Positions 36,786 through 46,352 of a stretch of DNA of 64,000 nt are shown here, piece after piece. Position 1 is the stretch's first letter; each line of letters opens with the position of its first letter. The stretch is from Nitrospirota bacterium (GTDB taxonomy: Bacteria; JACPQY01): positions 1 to 64,000 of the forward strand of contig JACPAV010000005.1 in assembly GCA_016180645.1 (NCBI GenBank), written 5' to 3'. The position numbers and the translations under genes were made by a program. The notes below the pieces were generated by a model. It ran no database searches. It saw only the letters and a list, made by a program, of their open reading frames with translations, and had not been told where the DNA came from.

Positions 36786-37445
36786 ATGAAACACTCAGCA
36801 CCCAGCACTCAGCACTCCGCGCTCATGAGCGGGTCACGAGTCACGAGTCACGAGTCACGGCGGCGAAGCCGCTCGGGTTTTACACTCGTTGAACTGGTGC
36901 TCGTGGTCATCCTGATCGCGATTCTCGCCTCGATTGCCGTTCCCCGATTCGTGAACCTGGCGCGGCAGGCCGACATCGCCGCCACCCGCGGCGCCCTCGG
37001 CGCCGTCCGAGGCGCGATCGTAATGGACTATGCCAGCCGCACGCTGGTCAGCCGGGGCGTCCCCAGATTCGCCAACGTGGTCTACCACAGTTGGTTCATG
37101 GAGTTGCACGTGCCCGTGAACGAGCTCACCAATACCAGCTTGCTTGCCAATGCCGGCTGGGGCGCCGAAGACGCGGCCATCACAGGCCAAGTCGATCAGA
37201 TCTCCATCGCCGAAAACATGGACTCCACCAACGCGCCCACCGTCGCCAATCTCAATGCCAGGGCCACCGCCTCCGCCGCCTCCGTCCTCTGCTGCTCGGT
37301 GGCTTGGACGTGCCCCGCCACCAACAACCCGGGCACCATTGCCTGGGTCTACGAAAGCTACGGCGACTTCGAGGGCATCGTGAAGGCATGTGGGGACAAC
37401 AACGGAAGCACCGGATTCACCGACGACCTGACGGACGCGTGGTAG
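36786..37445 (+). CDS. Type IV prepilin-like protein, paralogue 2
   Basis: 219 residues from ATG 36786, seven bases after GGAGG; the nearer ATG at 36780 is too close to it. Motif SGFTLVELVLVVILIAILA, then the same body as paralogue 1 with scattered changes. The leader is again long and basic, and is built from two different heptamer tracts. Probably co-transcribed with paralogue 1 (26 bases apart). Both may be minor or alternative pilins or pseudopilins. Confidence 0.9.
   Translation: MKHSAPSTQHSALMSGSRVTSHESRRRSRSGFTLVELVLVVILIAILASIAVPRFVNLARQADIAATRGALGAVRGAIVMDYASRTLVSRGVPRFANVVYHSWFMELHVPVNELTNTSLLANAGWGAEDAAITGQVDQISIAENMDSTNAPTVANLNARATASAASVLCCSVAWTCPATNNPGTIAWVYESYGDFEGIVKACGDNNGSTGFTDDLTDAW
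36792..36858 (+). repeat. Two heptanucleotide tracts inside prepilin 2 leader
   Basis: Tract one, 36792-36819: CACTCAG, CACCCAG, CACTCAG, CACTCCG. Tract two, 36831-36858: GGGTCAC, GAGTCAC three times. Both are translated in the leader before GFTLVEL. Confidence 0.85.
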
Positions 37446-37494
37446 GCACGAGGACGTGAGGCGCGAGACGCAAGACGAAAGGCGCAGGGAGAAG
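37446..37494. repeat. Degenerate heptamer tract
   Basis: Seven consecutive 7-mers of pattern G(A/G)CGnnA (GACGTGA, GGCGCGA, GACGCAA, GACGAAA and relatives) begin right after the prepilin 2 stop and end at the ATG of the next small ORF, supplying its purine-rich ribosome binding site. Confidence 0.5.
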
Positions 37495-37496
37495 GG

Positions 37497-37715
37497 ATGA
37501 ACATCAACACGGGGAGTGTGGCTGCGATGAGCATGGAGTTTGAAGCCGTCACACTCCCCCTGTACCCCAGGCTCGCAATTGCACCCTCCCGGCCCAAGCC
37601 TTTCTCCACGAAGGATCTCATGGCCCTCAAGCGCGAAACCCCGCCCGCGCCCGAAGGAATCCTCGACAAGGTTTTCTCTTCCCTCGACCGCCTCTTCGCT
37701 CCCAGCCCGCTGTAG
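37497..37715 (+). CDS. Small hypothetical protein
   Basis: 72 residues, starts after GGGAGAAGGG. Sequence is proline-rich with an amphipathic end (ILDKVFSSLDRLFAPSPL). No family recognised and no membrane segment. It may belong to the prepilin unit. Base composition fits coding, but evidence is only an ORF with a plausible ribosome binding site. Confidence 0.4.
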   Translation: MNINTGSVAAMSMEFEAVTLPLYPRLAIAPSRPKPFSTKDLMALKRETPPAPEGILDKVFSSLDRLFAPSPL

Positions 37716-37730
37716 AGCGCACATCCCTGA

Positions 37731-37750
37731 GGAGCATCCTCACATGCTCC
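37731..37750. repeat. Decayed REP-like hairpin
   Basis: GGAGCAT-CCTCAC-ATGCTCC, a remnant of the GGGAGCATCT stem type, without the GTAG foot. Confidence 0.45.
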
Positions 37751-37831
37751 CATCAGGAACGCGGAGGTCCGATCCGCGACGAAATGTTTATGTTGTGACT
37801 CCCCGTGCGTCAGGAGGTAGAATCAGCTTTC

Positions 37832-38800
37832 ATGACAGCCTTGAGCGGCAAGACGATCTTCCTGACCGGAGGGGCCGGGTTCATCGGGGCCGAACTGGCC
37901 GGCCGTCTGCTCGACCATAACCGCCTCATCGTCTACGACACGCTCGGACGCAACTCAATCCGGACCAAAACCTTTTTCCCCCATGCGAATCTGAAACTCA
38001 TCGAGGGTACCGTCCTGGATGCCGCCTCTCTGCACCGTAGCATGGAGGGAGCCGATATTGTCGTTCACCTCGCGGCCGTCGCCGGCATCGACACAGTCCT
38101 CAAGAGCCCCACGCAGACCATGCGCGTCAACCTCCTGGGGACGTCCTTCGTTTTGGATGCGGCCCGCGAACTCGGCGTGCGCGATCGCGTGGTGATCTTC
38201 TCCACCAGCGAAGTGTTCGGTACCTACGCTTACCGCGTAAGCGAGTCCGATACCACCACTTCGGGCGCGGTCGGCGAAGCGCGATGGATCTACGCGGTGA
38301 GCAAGCTGGCCGGGGAACACATGGCCTTTGCCGCATTCAAAGAATTCGCTCTTCCCGTCGTCATCGTGCGTCCCTTCAACGTCTACGGTCCCGGCCAAAT
38401 CGGCGAAGGCGCCGTCCACGTCTTCGTAAAACGCGCCATCGCGGGCGAGGACCTTGAAATCCACGGGGACGGCGACCAGATCCGATCCTGGGTCTACATC
38501 GACGACATGGTGGACGCGCTTCTTCTGCTCTTGCAGCACCCCTCGGCCGTGGGAGAATCTTTCAACATCGGCAATCCGAGGGGAACGGTGACGATCAATA
38601 CGCTCGCGGAGATGGTCGTATCGCTGGCGGAATCCCGCTCACGGATCGTCCACGCGCCCCGCCGCCATGCGGACGTCGAACTCCGGATCCCCAGCATCGA
38701 GAAGGCCAGGCAGATGCTCGGCTTCCAGCCGAAAGTCGACTTGAAGGACGGCCTGTTGAAAACCATCCGATGGTATCGCGAACAGCGGGATGGAAATTGA
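37832..38800 (+). CDS. NAD-dependent sugar epimerase/dehydratase (extended SDR)
   Basis: 322 residues from ATG 37832 (AGGAGG upstream). NAD motif TGGAGFIG at the N-terminus, active-site YAVSK, and RPFNVYGPGQ typical of UDP-sugar epimerases. Probably makes or interconverts a nucleotide sugar for the glycan locus. First gene of a ten-gene overlapping operon that runs to 51105. Exact substrate cannot be told. Confidence 0.9.
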   Translation: MTALSGKTIFLTGGAGFIGAELAGRLLDHNRLIVYDTLGRNSIRTKTFFPHANLKLIEGTVLDAASLHRSMEGADIVVHLAAVAGIDTVLKSPTQTMRVNLLGTSFVLDAARELGVRDRVVIFSTSEVFGTYAYRVSESDTTTSGAVGEARWIYAVSKLAGEHMAFAAFKEFALPVVIVRPFNVYGPGQIGEGAVHVFVKRAIAGEDLEIHGDGDQIRSWVYIDDMVDALLLLLQHPSAVGESFNIGNPRGTVTINTLAEMVVSLAESRSRIVHAPRRHADVELRIPSIEKARQMLGFQPKVDLKDGLLKTIRWYREQRDGN

Positions 38801-39809
38801 ACGAATGCAGGCCGCCATCCGCCGGCTCCAGCTCGATCTCTCCGGGCTGACCGTGCTCACCGAAGCCGCCTCCGGCCCGTACCGGCCTACACCCGTTCTC
38901 GCCGCCCTGGCCGGCGCCCGGAAGACCTACGCCGTCACCCGCGATTCAGGATTTGGCAAGGGCACAGAAATCGTCGAGTCCACTTTGGCTCTGGCGCGCG
39001 CCTGCTCCGTGGCCGGCGCCGTCGAGTTCCTCTTCGGCGACCTCGAAGCCGGCCTGCGCGAGGCCGACATCGTGACCAACCTTGGGTTCGTCCGTCCCAT
39101 CGACCGCGCGATGGTCGCCCGAATGAAACCGACCGGCGTCGTCCCCTACATGGCCGAAGCCTGGGAATTCCGTCCAGGCGACGTCGATCTCGATGCGTGC
39201 CGGGAGCGCGGAATTCCCGTGATGGGGACAAACGAGAGCCATCCGGGGGTCAATACCCTGCGGGCCTGCGGTCCACTCTGCGAATCCATGATGACTCGGG
39301 CCGGTGTCGCCGCCAAAGATGCCCGCGTGGTCGTCATCAGCAACGATCCCTTCGGCCCCGTTCTCGTCGATCATCTCACCTCCGCCGGCTCGATCGTCAC
39401 CCTCCTCCCCCGCCCCTCCCCACACGCGATTCAGAAGGCCGACGCCCTCGTCATGGCCTGCTATCGCTCCGACCGCTTCATCCTGGGATCGCGCGGCGAC
39501 ATGACACCGGAGCAACTGAAATCCCTCGCTCCGGCGATCCGCGTAATCCAATTCACCGGCGGGGCGGACGCCGAGGCCCTGAACCGCATGGACATCGCGT
39601 GCTTTCCCCCCGAGCAGGTGCCATTCCGAAGGATGGGCCGGACGCTGGCCGAGCTCGATCCCGGATTGGTCATCGACCTCCATGCCGCGGGGCTCAAGGT
39701 GGGGGAAGCCATGGCCCAGGCACGACGCCTGGGATTGTCCGGTCAGGATTTCGTACGTTACGTGACCGAGCATTCCCCCGCGCAACCCATGGACGGAGGC
39801 ACGCCTTGA
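38790..39809 (+). CDS. Rossmann-fold protein resembling 2-hydroxyacid dehydrogenases
   Basis: 339 residues, overlapping the epimerase by 11 bases. The order is like D-isomer-specific dehydrogenases: DIVTNLGFVRPID, GIPVMGTNESHPGVNTL, then a second half DARVVVISNDPFGPVLVDHL and DALVMACYRSDRF. The usual GxGxxG is replaced by a weaker ISNDPFGPV stretch, so cofactor binding is uncertain. In this context it may act on a sugar or acyl building block. Family assignment is tentative. Confidence 0.55.
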   Translation: MEIERMQAAIRRLQLDLSGLTVLTEAASGPYRPTPVLAALAGARKTYAVTRDSGFGKGTEIVESTLALARACSVAGAVEFLFGDLEAGLREADIVTNLGFVRPIDRAMVARMKPTGVVPYMAEAWEFRPGDVDLDACRERGIPVMGTNESHPGVNTLRACGPLCESMMTRAGVAAKDARVVVISNDPFGPVLVDHLTSAGSIVTLLPRPSPHAIQKADALVMACYRSDRFILGSRGDMTPEQLKSLAPAIRVIQFTGGADAEALNRMDIACFPPEQVPFRRMGRTLAELDPGLVIDLHAAGLKVGEAMAQARRLGLSGQDFVRYVTEHSPAQPMDGGTP

Positions 39810-40783
39810 GCGCCGTGATGGAACGTCCCCGGATCATGGCTGAGGAAGCCGGGCCGGGGACCGAGGCCGAATGGGACCGGCTCATCGACGAATGCGCCAA
39901 CGGCGTTCTCTACCAGAAGTCGGCCTTCCTCGCGCACTACGCCCACAAGGCCGAGAGGGTGGTGCGCCTGCTTTTCAGGAGTGGCGGGCGCTCCTTGGGA
40001 TTGCTGGCCGGGGGAATCGTCCCATCCGCCGGGCGCCGCGAACTGGCTGCGCCGTTCTCGGCCTCCTTCGGCGGCATCAGCCACACACCCGGACTCAGTC
40101 TAGGCGAGGCCGTCGCCTTGGTGGATGAACTGATCCGAGCCGCCGGCCGATATGGCGTTCAGTCCATCCGGCTGGCGCAGCCGCCGTCGATCTATTCCAC
40201 TGAGACCGACGACCGGCTGGACTTCGCCCTCCTGCACGCGGGATTCACGCCGGCAACGGCCGATCTTACCCTCTACCTCTCGGGCGGCAATCGCACCACG
40301 CGGTCCTCCGTCGTCCGAAATGTGAAGCGGGCTGAAAACAACGGCCTTGAGTTCCGTGAAACGGACGACGCCGCCGCCGTGTGGGACTTGCTTCACCGAT
40401 GGAAAGAATCCCGGAAACTTCCCTTGAGCGTGTCACGGGGCGACCTCGCCGCTCTGAAGGCTGCGTTCCCCGATCACATTCGTGCCTTTCTCACCCTTTC
40501 CGGAAACCGGCCCATCGGGGCCATGGTGCTCTACCAACTGAACCGCAGAACGGCGCTGGCCTTCGCGTGGGACGAGGACGAGGACTACCGGTCATCAAGA
40601 CCGAACGATTTCATGCTCACGCGAGTGATCAATGTCGCTCTCACCGGGGGAACGGCCTGTCTCGACCTCGGCACGGTGACCCTCCAGGGAGAACCCGTCT
40701 GGGGCGTCACTCGATTCAAAGAAAACTTTGGCCCGCGCGGCGCGCTCCGCAAGACCTACGTGCTGGTCCTTCCCAAGGCATGA
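39806..40783 (+). CDS. FemAB/GNAT-like acyl or aminoacyl transferase
   Basis: 325 residues. The TTG at 39806 is chosen because GGAGG sits six bases ahead; ATG at 39818 is the alternative. The layout (VLYQKSAFLAHYAHKAERVV, then a GNAT half with VVRNVKRAENNGLEF, GAMVLYQLNRRTALAFAWDED and RFKENFGPRGALRKTYVLVL) is that of FemAB-like GNAT proteins found in polysaccharide clusters. Likely acylates an amino sugar. Overlaps both neighbours by four bases. Confidence 0.7.
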   Translation: MSAVMERPRIMAEEAGPGTEAEWDRLIDECANGVLYQKSAFLAHYAHKAERVVRLLFRSGGRSLGLLAGGIVPSAGRRELAAPFSASFGGISHTPGLSLGEAVALVDELIRAAGRYGVQSIRLAQPPSIYSTETDDRLDFALLHAGFTPATADLTLYLSGGNRTTRSSVVRNVKRAENNGLEFRETDDAAAVWDLLHRWKESRKLPLSVSRGDLAALKAAFPDHIRAFLTLSGNRPIGAMVLYQLNRRTALAFAWDEDEDYRSSRPNDFMLTRVINVALTGGTACLDLGTVTLQGEPVWGVTRFKENFGPRGALRKTYVLVLPKA

Positions 40784-42480
40784 AGACCTTCCTCGGTATC
40801 AACATGTCGGGGCGCGATTCATCCGCCGCCCTCGTTTCAGAAGGCAAGGTCCATTTCGCCGTGAGGGAGGAACGCCTGAACCGTGAGAAGAAGACGCGGA
40901 AGTTTCCCCTCCTGGCCATCCGCGAGTGCCTTCGCGCCGGCGGCATCGGCTTGGCCGATGTCGACCGCGTCGCCGTTTCGTGGAATCCCGCCATCAACCT
41001 CGAGCGGTTCAACAGCGCGCAATCCGGGACCGCACGATACAAGCCGGAGCACCTTTATGCCGTCCCCAACCACCTCTTTACATTCCTCGATCCCGACGAA
41101 GGACTTCGCACCGACGAGATCTTCCACTTCGCGAGCGGGAGGCAGCTTGCCGTTCAGTATGTGAACCACCACCTCGCCCATGCCGCCGACGTCTTCCTCC
41201 TTTCTCCCTATGATGAGTCGGCCATCCTCATCATGGATGCCTACGGGGAAAAGCATTCGGTCACCTTTGCCCTCGGGCGCGGTTCGAGCTTCCAGGTGCT
41301 CCAGACGGTGCTCTTTCCGCACAGCCTGGGTTCGTTCTACGGCGCCATGACCCAGTATCTAGGCTTCACGCCGGATTTGGACGAATGGAAGGTCATGGGC
41401 GCCGGCGCCTACGGCGACCCGCAACGATTCATCGAGTTCTTCCGGGGGCTCTTCCGCCGCCTGGATAACGGCGCCTTCGAATTGGATCTTTCCTACTTCG
41501 ATTTTCCCCTCTTCACGCGGCCGACGCTGTACTCGGACAAACTCGTGGCCGCCCTCGGCGCGGTACGACATCGCGAGCATGACCTCGAACAACGACACTT
41601 CGACGTCGCCGCGGCCGTGCAGCAGGTCACCGAAGAAATCGCCTTCCACATGCTTGCCCACCTGCATCGGCTGACCGGCCTGAAGGCCGTATGCATCAGC
41701 GGGGGGGTGGCGATGAACTGCCTGCTCAACGGGAAGGTCACCTCGCGGACGCCATTCGAAAAGGTGTGGATCGGCTCCTCTCCGGACGACGGCGGCACAA
41801 GCGTCGGTGCGGCTCTCTACAGCGCTTCCCTCTCTTCGACATTCCCAAGGCATCCGGCCGAACACAACTATTGGGGCACCGAATACGACGCCTCGGAAAT
41901 CCGCTCGGAACTGGCGAAATACGGCCTCCGGTATTCCGAAGTGAAAGACCCCCATCTTGAGGCCGCCCGGCGTGTGGCGCGTGGAGAGATTGTGGCCTGG
42001 TTTCAAGGCCGGATGGAGTTTGGGGAGAGAGCCCTGGGCAATCGCAGCATTCTTGCGGACCCTCGCGACCCCGCCATGAAAGACAAGATCAACCGGGCGA
42101 TCAAGTATCGCGAAGCCTTCCGTCCTTTTGCCCCTTCCGTTCCGGAGGAGCAAGCCCATGAATTCTTCGAGCACGCCGACTACGTTCCTTTCATGGAGAA
42201 GGCTCTCGTCGTGCGGCCGTCCAAGCGCTCCGTCCTGCCGGCCGTCACCCATCAGGATGGAACAGCACGACTCCAAACCGTGCGGAAATCCGCGAATCCC
42301 TCGTTCTGGAGCCTGATCGACGCGTTCGGTAAGATGACCGGCGTACCTGTCCTCCTGAATACCAGCTTCAATCTTCAAGGCGAACCCATCGTCGGTACGC
42401 CGAAAGACGCCATCCGGACCTTCTATTCGTCCGGCCTGGACGCGCTGTTCCTGGGCAACACCCTCCTCGTGAAGTCATAG
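40780..42480 (+). CDS. NodU/CmcH-family carbamoyltransferase
   Basis: 566 residues from ATG 40780. N-terminal TsaD-like fold (LGINMSGRDSSAALVSEG, NHHLAHAADVFLLSPYDES, CISGGVAMNCLLNGKV) and C-terminal domain GEIVAWFQGRMEFGERALGNRSIL...NTSFNLQGEPIVGTP. These enzymes transfer carbamoyl from carbamoyl phosphate via carbamoyl-AMP to a hydroxyl of a sugar or antibiotic. Here the acceptor is probably a sugar of the surface glycan. Length and motifs are complete. Confidence 0.93.
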   Translation: MKTFLGINMSGRDSSAALVSEGKVHFAVREERLNREKKTRKFPLLAIRECLRAGGIGLADVDRVAVSWNPAINLERFNSAQSGTARYKPEHLYAVPNHLFTFLDPDEGLRTDEIFHFASGRQLAVQYVNHHLAHAADVFLLSPYDESAILIMDAYGEKHSVTFALGRGSSFQVLQTVLFPHSLGSFYGAMTQYLGFTPDLDEWKVMGAGAYGDPQRFIEFFRGLFRRLDNGAFELDLSYFDFPLFTRPTLYSDKLVAALGAVRHREHDLEQRHFDVAAAVQQVTEEIAFHMLAHLHRLTGLKAVCISGGVAMNCLLNGKVTSRTPFEKVWIGSSPDDGGTSVGAALYSASLSSTFPRHPAEHNYWGTEYDASEIRSELAKYGLRYSEVKDPHLEAARRVARGEIVAWFQGRMEFGERALGNRSILADPRDPAMKDKINRAIKYREAFRPFAPSVPEEQAHEFFEHADYVPFMEKALVVRPSKRSVLPAVTHQDGTARLQTVRKSANPSFWSLIDAFGKMTGVPVLLNTSFNLQGEPIVGTPKDAIRTFYSSGLDALFLGNTLLVKS

Positions 42481-42497
42481 GATACCACGCGCATCCA

Positions 42498-43376
42498 TTG
42501 AATCGATCCGCCTCTTCAGAAAGCCAGCGAGACATCTACGACTCACGCAATCTCGCCACGCCTCGGGGCGCGTGGGAAGAAATATTCGCCTGCCAACTGA
42601 TCTATCGACGAGACCTCCTTCTCGAAACACTGAAAACTCTGAGCATTACTCCTCCCTCCGGGGAGTCCGTCTGGGTATACGTGGGCGGCGGTGAAGGAAC
42701 TCAATGCATGGTCCTGAGCGCCATCGGGGGCACACACCTCAGCCTGGACATCTCGCCCACCCAGCTCCTGCTGGGCCGCTGGCTCATGACCCGTGTAGCC
42801 GATCGCTACATCCCCGGCCTGCGCTCCGATCGGGTGTTTTTCGCGTGCGCGGACGCCCTCAAGCCGCTCCCCGTCCACCGTCTCCAGGCGGATGTTGCCT
42901 ACGGTCTGGGCGTGATGAATCACCTTCCCCCCCAGGCTTGGGCCGATCACCTGCGCGAGTTGAGGGGAATCCTGAAGCCCGGCGGTACGATCTTTCACGT
43001 CCTTCCCAATCTCGACTGCGAAGTCTATTCCCGGCCGATTTTCACGCGCCAGTTTGCCGACTCGGGCAGCATGCAGTATTGGACGCAATTCGTGAGCGAA
43101 GACAACGCGGTGGCCGCCTTTCGGGAGGCCGGACTTTCCGACATCAGAACCGCGAAGCTTTGGAGATACGATCACGATGCCGGTTTGCGATACCTGCGAA
43201 TCCCGGAAGTCGTCTGCCGGCGCATCGTTCAACGATTCGGATCCAGGATCTCCTTTCGAATCGTCCCCGCCCTCCAGCGATGGGCCAGACGGAGCGCCGA
43301 GGCAGGCCGCTGGACAGGGAGGCCGTGGACTCTGCGGCAGCCTCGTCATCTTGCCGTCGCGGGAACATGCCGATGA
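42498..43376 (+). CDS. Class I SAM-dependent methyltransferase
   Basis: 292 residues, TTG start. SAM site VWVYVGGGEGTQCMVLS followed by LSLDISPTQL, and the ADVAYGLGVMNHLPPQAWADHLRE stretch typical of Methyltransf_11/25. The glycine motif deviates from ExGxGxG. Probably O- or N-methylates a glycan residue. Its TGA overlaps the flippase start region. Confidence 0.8.
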   Translation: MNRSASSESQRDIYDSRNLATPRGAWEEIFACQLIYRRDLLLETLKTLSITPPSGESVWVYVGGGEGTQCMVLSAIGGTHLSLDISPTQLLLGRWLMTRVADRYIPGLRSDRVFFACADALKPLPVHRLQADVAYGLGVMNHLPPQAWADHLRELRGILKPGGTIFHVLPNLDCEVYSRPIFTRQFADSGSMQYWTQFVSEDNAVAAFREAGLSDIRTAKLWRYDHDAGLRYLRIPEVVCRRIVQRFGSRISFRIVPALQRWARRSAEAGRWTGRPWTLRQPRHLAVAGTCR

Positions 43377-44842
43377 AGGGCCGCCCTCCGCTGCACACCC
43401 CTCCGAGCGACAAGCCGGACGACCCGCCATCCGTGGATCGCCAGGGGGGCAATCTGATCGCTGAATCGGCGATCTATGCGGTCGGTATCGTCTTGTCCAG
43501 AGGTCTTGGCCTTCTCCTCACACCCATACTCACGCGAGCCCTTCCTGCGGATGAGTTCGGCAGGATGGATTTGTACCAGATCGGGGCGATTCTGGTTTCG
43601 CTCGCTTTGTCGCTCCAAATGGAATCCGCGCTGTTGCGGTACTACACCTCACGCGATGTCGATGCGCGGGTCCTCTTCTCGACCGCCGTGCTCCTCCAGC
43701 TTGGTTTCGGAATTGGGCTCACCGTCATGGTGGTGTGTTCGAATGCGTGGATAGGACGCCTCTACCCTCCCGTCCTCACTCCGCCGAACCTGCTGGCCGC
43801 CGCCGTTTCCGTGCCGGCCGGAACGCTCTACACGTTGGGCCTCACCCTGGTTCGAGCGCGGCGCGAGCCGCTACCCGCCTCGCTGATCATCGGACTGAAC
43901 ACGGGTCTCAACGTGGCCGGCGTCGTCGGGTTCGTGCTCTACCTGCGCCTCGGCATCACGGGGGTGTTTCTCGCGAAGATCGCCGCGGACGCGATCTCCT
44001 TCCTTGTCATTTGGCGCCGCCATCGCGACCATTTTCTTCCCGTGGTCTCGACCGCCCTCTGTGGGCGGTTGATACGATTCGGCCTGCCCCTTGTGCCCGA
44101 CGGCTTTCTGACCCTTCTCAAGCTCCATGCAAGCAAAGTCTTCCTGGCCACCCTCGTCTCGATGGAAGACGTCGGGCTCCTTGCCGTCGCGGGAAGGATC
44201 GCCACCGCCGTCCAGATCGCCGTTCTGGCCTTCCGTCAGGCCTGGCTTCCCTACGCCCTCTCCATAGCAGAACGGCCGGGCGCGGCCGAGCGGTACTCCG
44301 TCGCGGCCTCCCTCTACCTTCGCCTCTCCTTCGCCCTCGTACTGTTGCTTGCCCTCCTGGCACCTGAACTCATACGCGTGCTTGCCGGGGGGAAGTACGC
44401 CGCGGCGGTTTCCCTCGTGGCTCCTTTGGGCGCCGCCGCCGCCATCGGGGGTTTGCCCTATCTGTACAACATCGGCCTCCTTCTCGCCGAGAAAACCATC
44501 TACTATACCTACTCCGCCGTATGGTCGGCCGTCACCGTCATTCTCGCCGCATGGTTCCTTATCTCCCGGTGGGGACTCCCGGGTGCACCGGTGGCCAACA
44601 TTCTTGGAAGTCTGAGCCTCACCCTGGCCGTGCTCCACTACGCCCAACGCGTGCATCCCCTACCCTATGGGATGAAGTCGCTGATCGGGTTTATGATAGG
44701 CGTATGCGGTATCGCGGCTCTGGGCATGTCCGGTGTGGCTGCTTCCCTACCCCTTGGAATTCGGATTCCGGCGGCGGTGGCGACTATCGTGTACTCGGCA
44801 GGGTTGGCCATCACAGCCTACAAAGGAACTAAGTCGTCATGA
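43367..44842 (+). CDS. Wzx-like polysaccharide flippase (MOP superfamily)
   Basis: 491 residues from ATG 43367 (43373 is equally possible, forming ATGA with the previous stop). About 12-14 membrane segments; N-terminal AIYAVGIVLSRGLGLLLTPI and the later VAGRIATAVQIAVLAFRQAW are typical of the RfbX/Wzx type. Moves a lipid-linked glycan across the inner membrane, which suits the two following GT-C enzymes that work on the outer face. Overlaps the next gene by four bases. Confidence 0.88.
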   Translation: MPMKGRPPLHTPPSDKPDDPPSVDRQGGNLIAESAIYAVGIVLSRGLGLLLTPILTRALPADEFGRMDLYQIGAILVSLALSLQMESALLRYYTSRDVDARVLFSTAVLLQLGFGIGLTVMVVCSNAWIGRLYPPVLTPPNLLAAAVSVPAGTLYTLGLTLVRARREPLPASLIIGLNTGLNVAGVVGFVLYLRLGITGVFLAKIAADAISFLVIWRRHRDHFLPVVSTALCGRLIRFGLPLVPDGFLTLLKLHASKVFLATLVSMEDVGLLAVAGRIATAVQIAVLAFRQAWLPYALSIAERPGAAERYSVAASLYLRLSFALVLLLALLAPELIRVLAGGKYAAAVSLVAPLGAAAAIGGLPYLYNIGLLLAEKTIYYTYSAVWSAVTVILAAWFLISRWGLPGAPVANILGSLSLTLAVLHYAQRVHPLPYGMKSLIGFMIGVCGIAALGMSGVAASLPLGIRIPAAVATIVYSAGLAITAYKGTKSS

Positions 44843-46350
44843 AAATCCTGCTCCTGATTCCGCCGTCTTACATCCGACCCGATCTGGGGACACCCGTCTG
44901 GGCAACGCGTGAGTACAAAGACGGCTTCTTCAACGAGCCCCACAATCCCTACCTGGCCGCCAGCATCCTCGGCGTCCTTCGCGCCCATCTTCCGGAAGCC
45001 GAACTTCACGTATTGGACGCCCAACTCGACAATCTGGACTTTGAAACCGTACGGTCCCGAATCATGGCTCTCACGCCCGATCTCATCCTCACGCTTCTCA
45101 ATTTCGCCTGCCTCGATCAGGACAGACGGTACACCGACCTCCCTTTTACCACCCTCGCCATCAACCAAGCCTATCTCGATCATGCGGAGGCGGTGGAGCT
45201 CTACGATCTGCGCGCGTCCTGCTACACGAAGACGGAAATCGAATACACCGTGCTGGAAGCGGCGAGGGAACTCGCCTCCACGGGACGCATCGATCGAACC
45301 GCCGGGCTGCTCATCAGGCAGACCGACGGCGCCGGAGCCACACTGCGGGACACCGGAGATCGGCCCCTCAAGGACTTATCCGAATTTCCCTTCCCGGCGT
45401 TTGATCTGCTCCCAACCCAGCGCTACATGCAACGGCAATTCGACTACGAGGGCACGCGCTACGTCTTCCTCTACACCACTCGCGGATGCCCCTTCGGTTG
45501 CACCTTCTGCCAGGCCGGAACCAAAGCCTACCGAACCGTCCGGAAGAAGACGCCCGAGCAGGTCCTGGCCGAAATCGAGTATTTCCTCAAGCTGGGCCTC
45601 GATCATTTCTACTTCTACGATGACGAGTTCGCCATCGACATGAACCGCGCGAAAGAGATCTGCCGCCTCATCCTGAGCCGGGAGCTTAACATTCGTTTTG
45701 CATGCTACAACACCACGAACCTGGTGGATGAAGAACTCGTTCAACTCCTATCCCAGGCCGGCTGCCGCCTCATCCGATACGGATTGGAAACGGGCGACAT
45801 GGACATCCAGCAGGCCATGAAAACCTACGTCAACGAGGAGGAACTTGTCCGTGCATTCGACCTGACCCATCGGTACGGTCTTTTCGTGGACGCTTTCGTC
45901 ATGGTCGGGCTGCCTGGAGAAACCCCACACTCCCTCAAGAAAACCCTCTCCCTGCTCAAGCGTGTACGGCCGGATCGGATCACCACGTCCATCCTGCTCC
46001 CCAAGCCATACAGCGTCATGTATCGCGAACTGAAACATTCGGGCAGGCTCCTGGAACCCTACTGGCACCGTCATCTCTTTTCCGAAGGATTGACCTATGT
46101 CCATGACAGCTATCGGTCTCGCCTTGAACTGAGGAGGGCGGAGAAATGGATTCGGACGCAATACTCCCGCTTTGCCGCGTGGGATGACCTCGTCAGGAAC
46201 CGCACCGGAAAAAACCTGTATACGCGCCTCGTCCGGTACGCCGGAACATTCCCGCCGGCGAGGGCGGCGATCGACCAAATCAAGGATTACCCCGCTCTGG
46301 TCCGCCCCCTGAAGCTGTTCTATCAGCCGACCAGCAAGTTTGAGGTCTGA
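44839..46350 (+). CDS. B12-binding radical SAM protein A
   Basis: 503 residues. N-terminal cobalamin-binding-like Rossmann part (MKILLLIPPSYIRPD, ALTPDLILTLLNFACLD), then the radical SAM motif CPFGCTFC at about residue 216, with DHFYFYDDEFAI and YGLETGDMDIQQAMKT typical of this class. The classic DxHxxG of B12 binding is not obvious. Such enzymes methylate or rearrange unreactive carbons. Neighbouring paralogue B (46353) has the same layout. Confidence 0.9.
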   Translation: MKILLLIPPSYIRPDLGTPVWATREYKDGFFNEPHNPYLAASILGVLRAHLPEAELHVLDAQLDNLDFETVRSRIMALTPDLILTLLNFACLDQDRRYTDLPFTTLAINQAYLDHAEAVELYDLRASCYTKTEIEYTVLEAARELASTGRIDRTAGLLIRQTDGAGATLRDTGDRPLKDLSEFPFPAFDLLPTQRYMQRQFDYEGTRYVFLYTTRGCPFGCTFCQAGTKAYRTVRKKTPEQVLAEIEYFLKLGLDHFYFYDDEFAIDMNRAKEICRLILSRELNIRFACYNTTNLVDEELVQLLSQAGCRLIRYGLETGDMDIQQAMKTYVNEEELVRAFDLTHRYGLFVDAFVMVGLPGETPHSLKKTLSLLKRVRPDRITTSILLPKPYSVMYRELKHSGRLLEPYWHRHLFSEGLTYVHDSYRSRLELRRAEKWIRTQYSRFAAWDDLVRNRTGKNLYTRLVRYAGTFPPARAAIDQIKDYPALVRPLKLFYQPTSKFEV

Positions 46351-46352
46351 TC

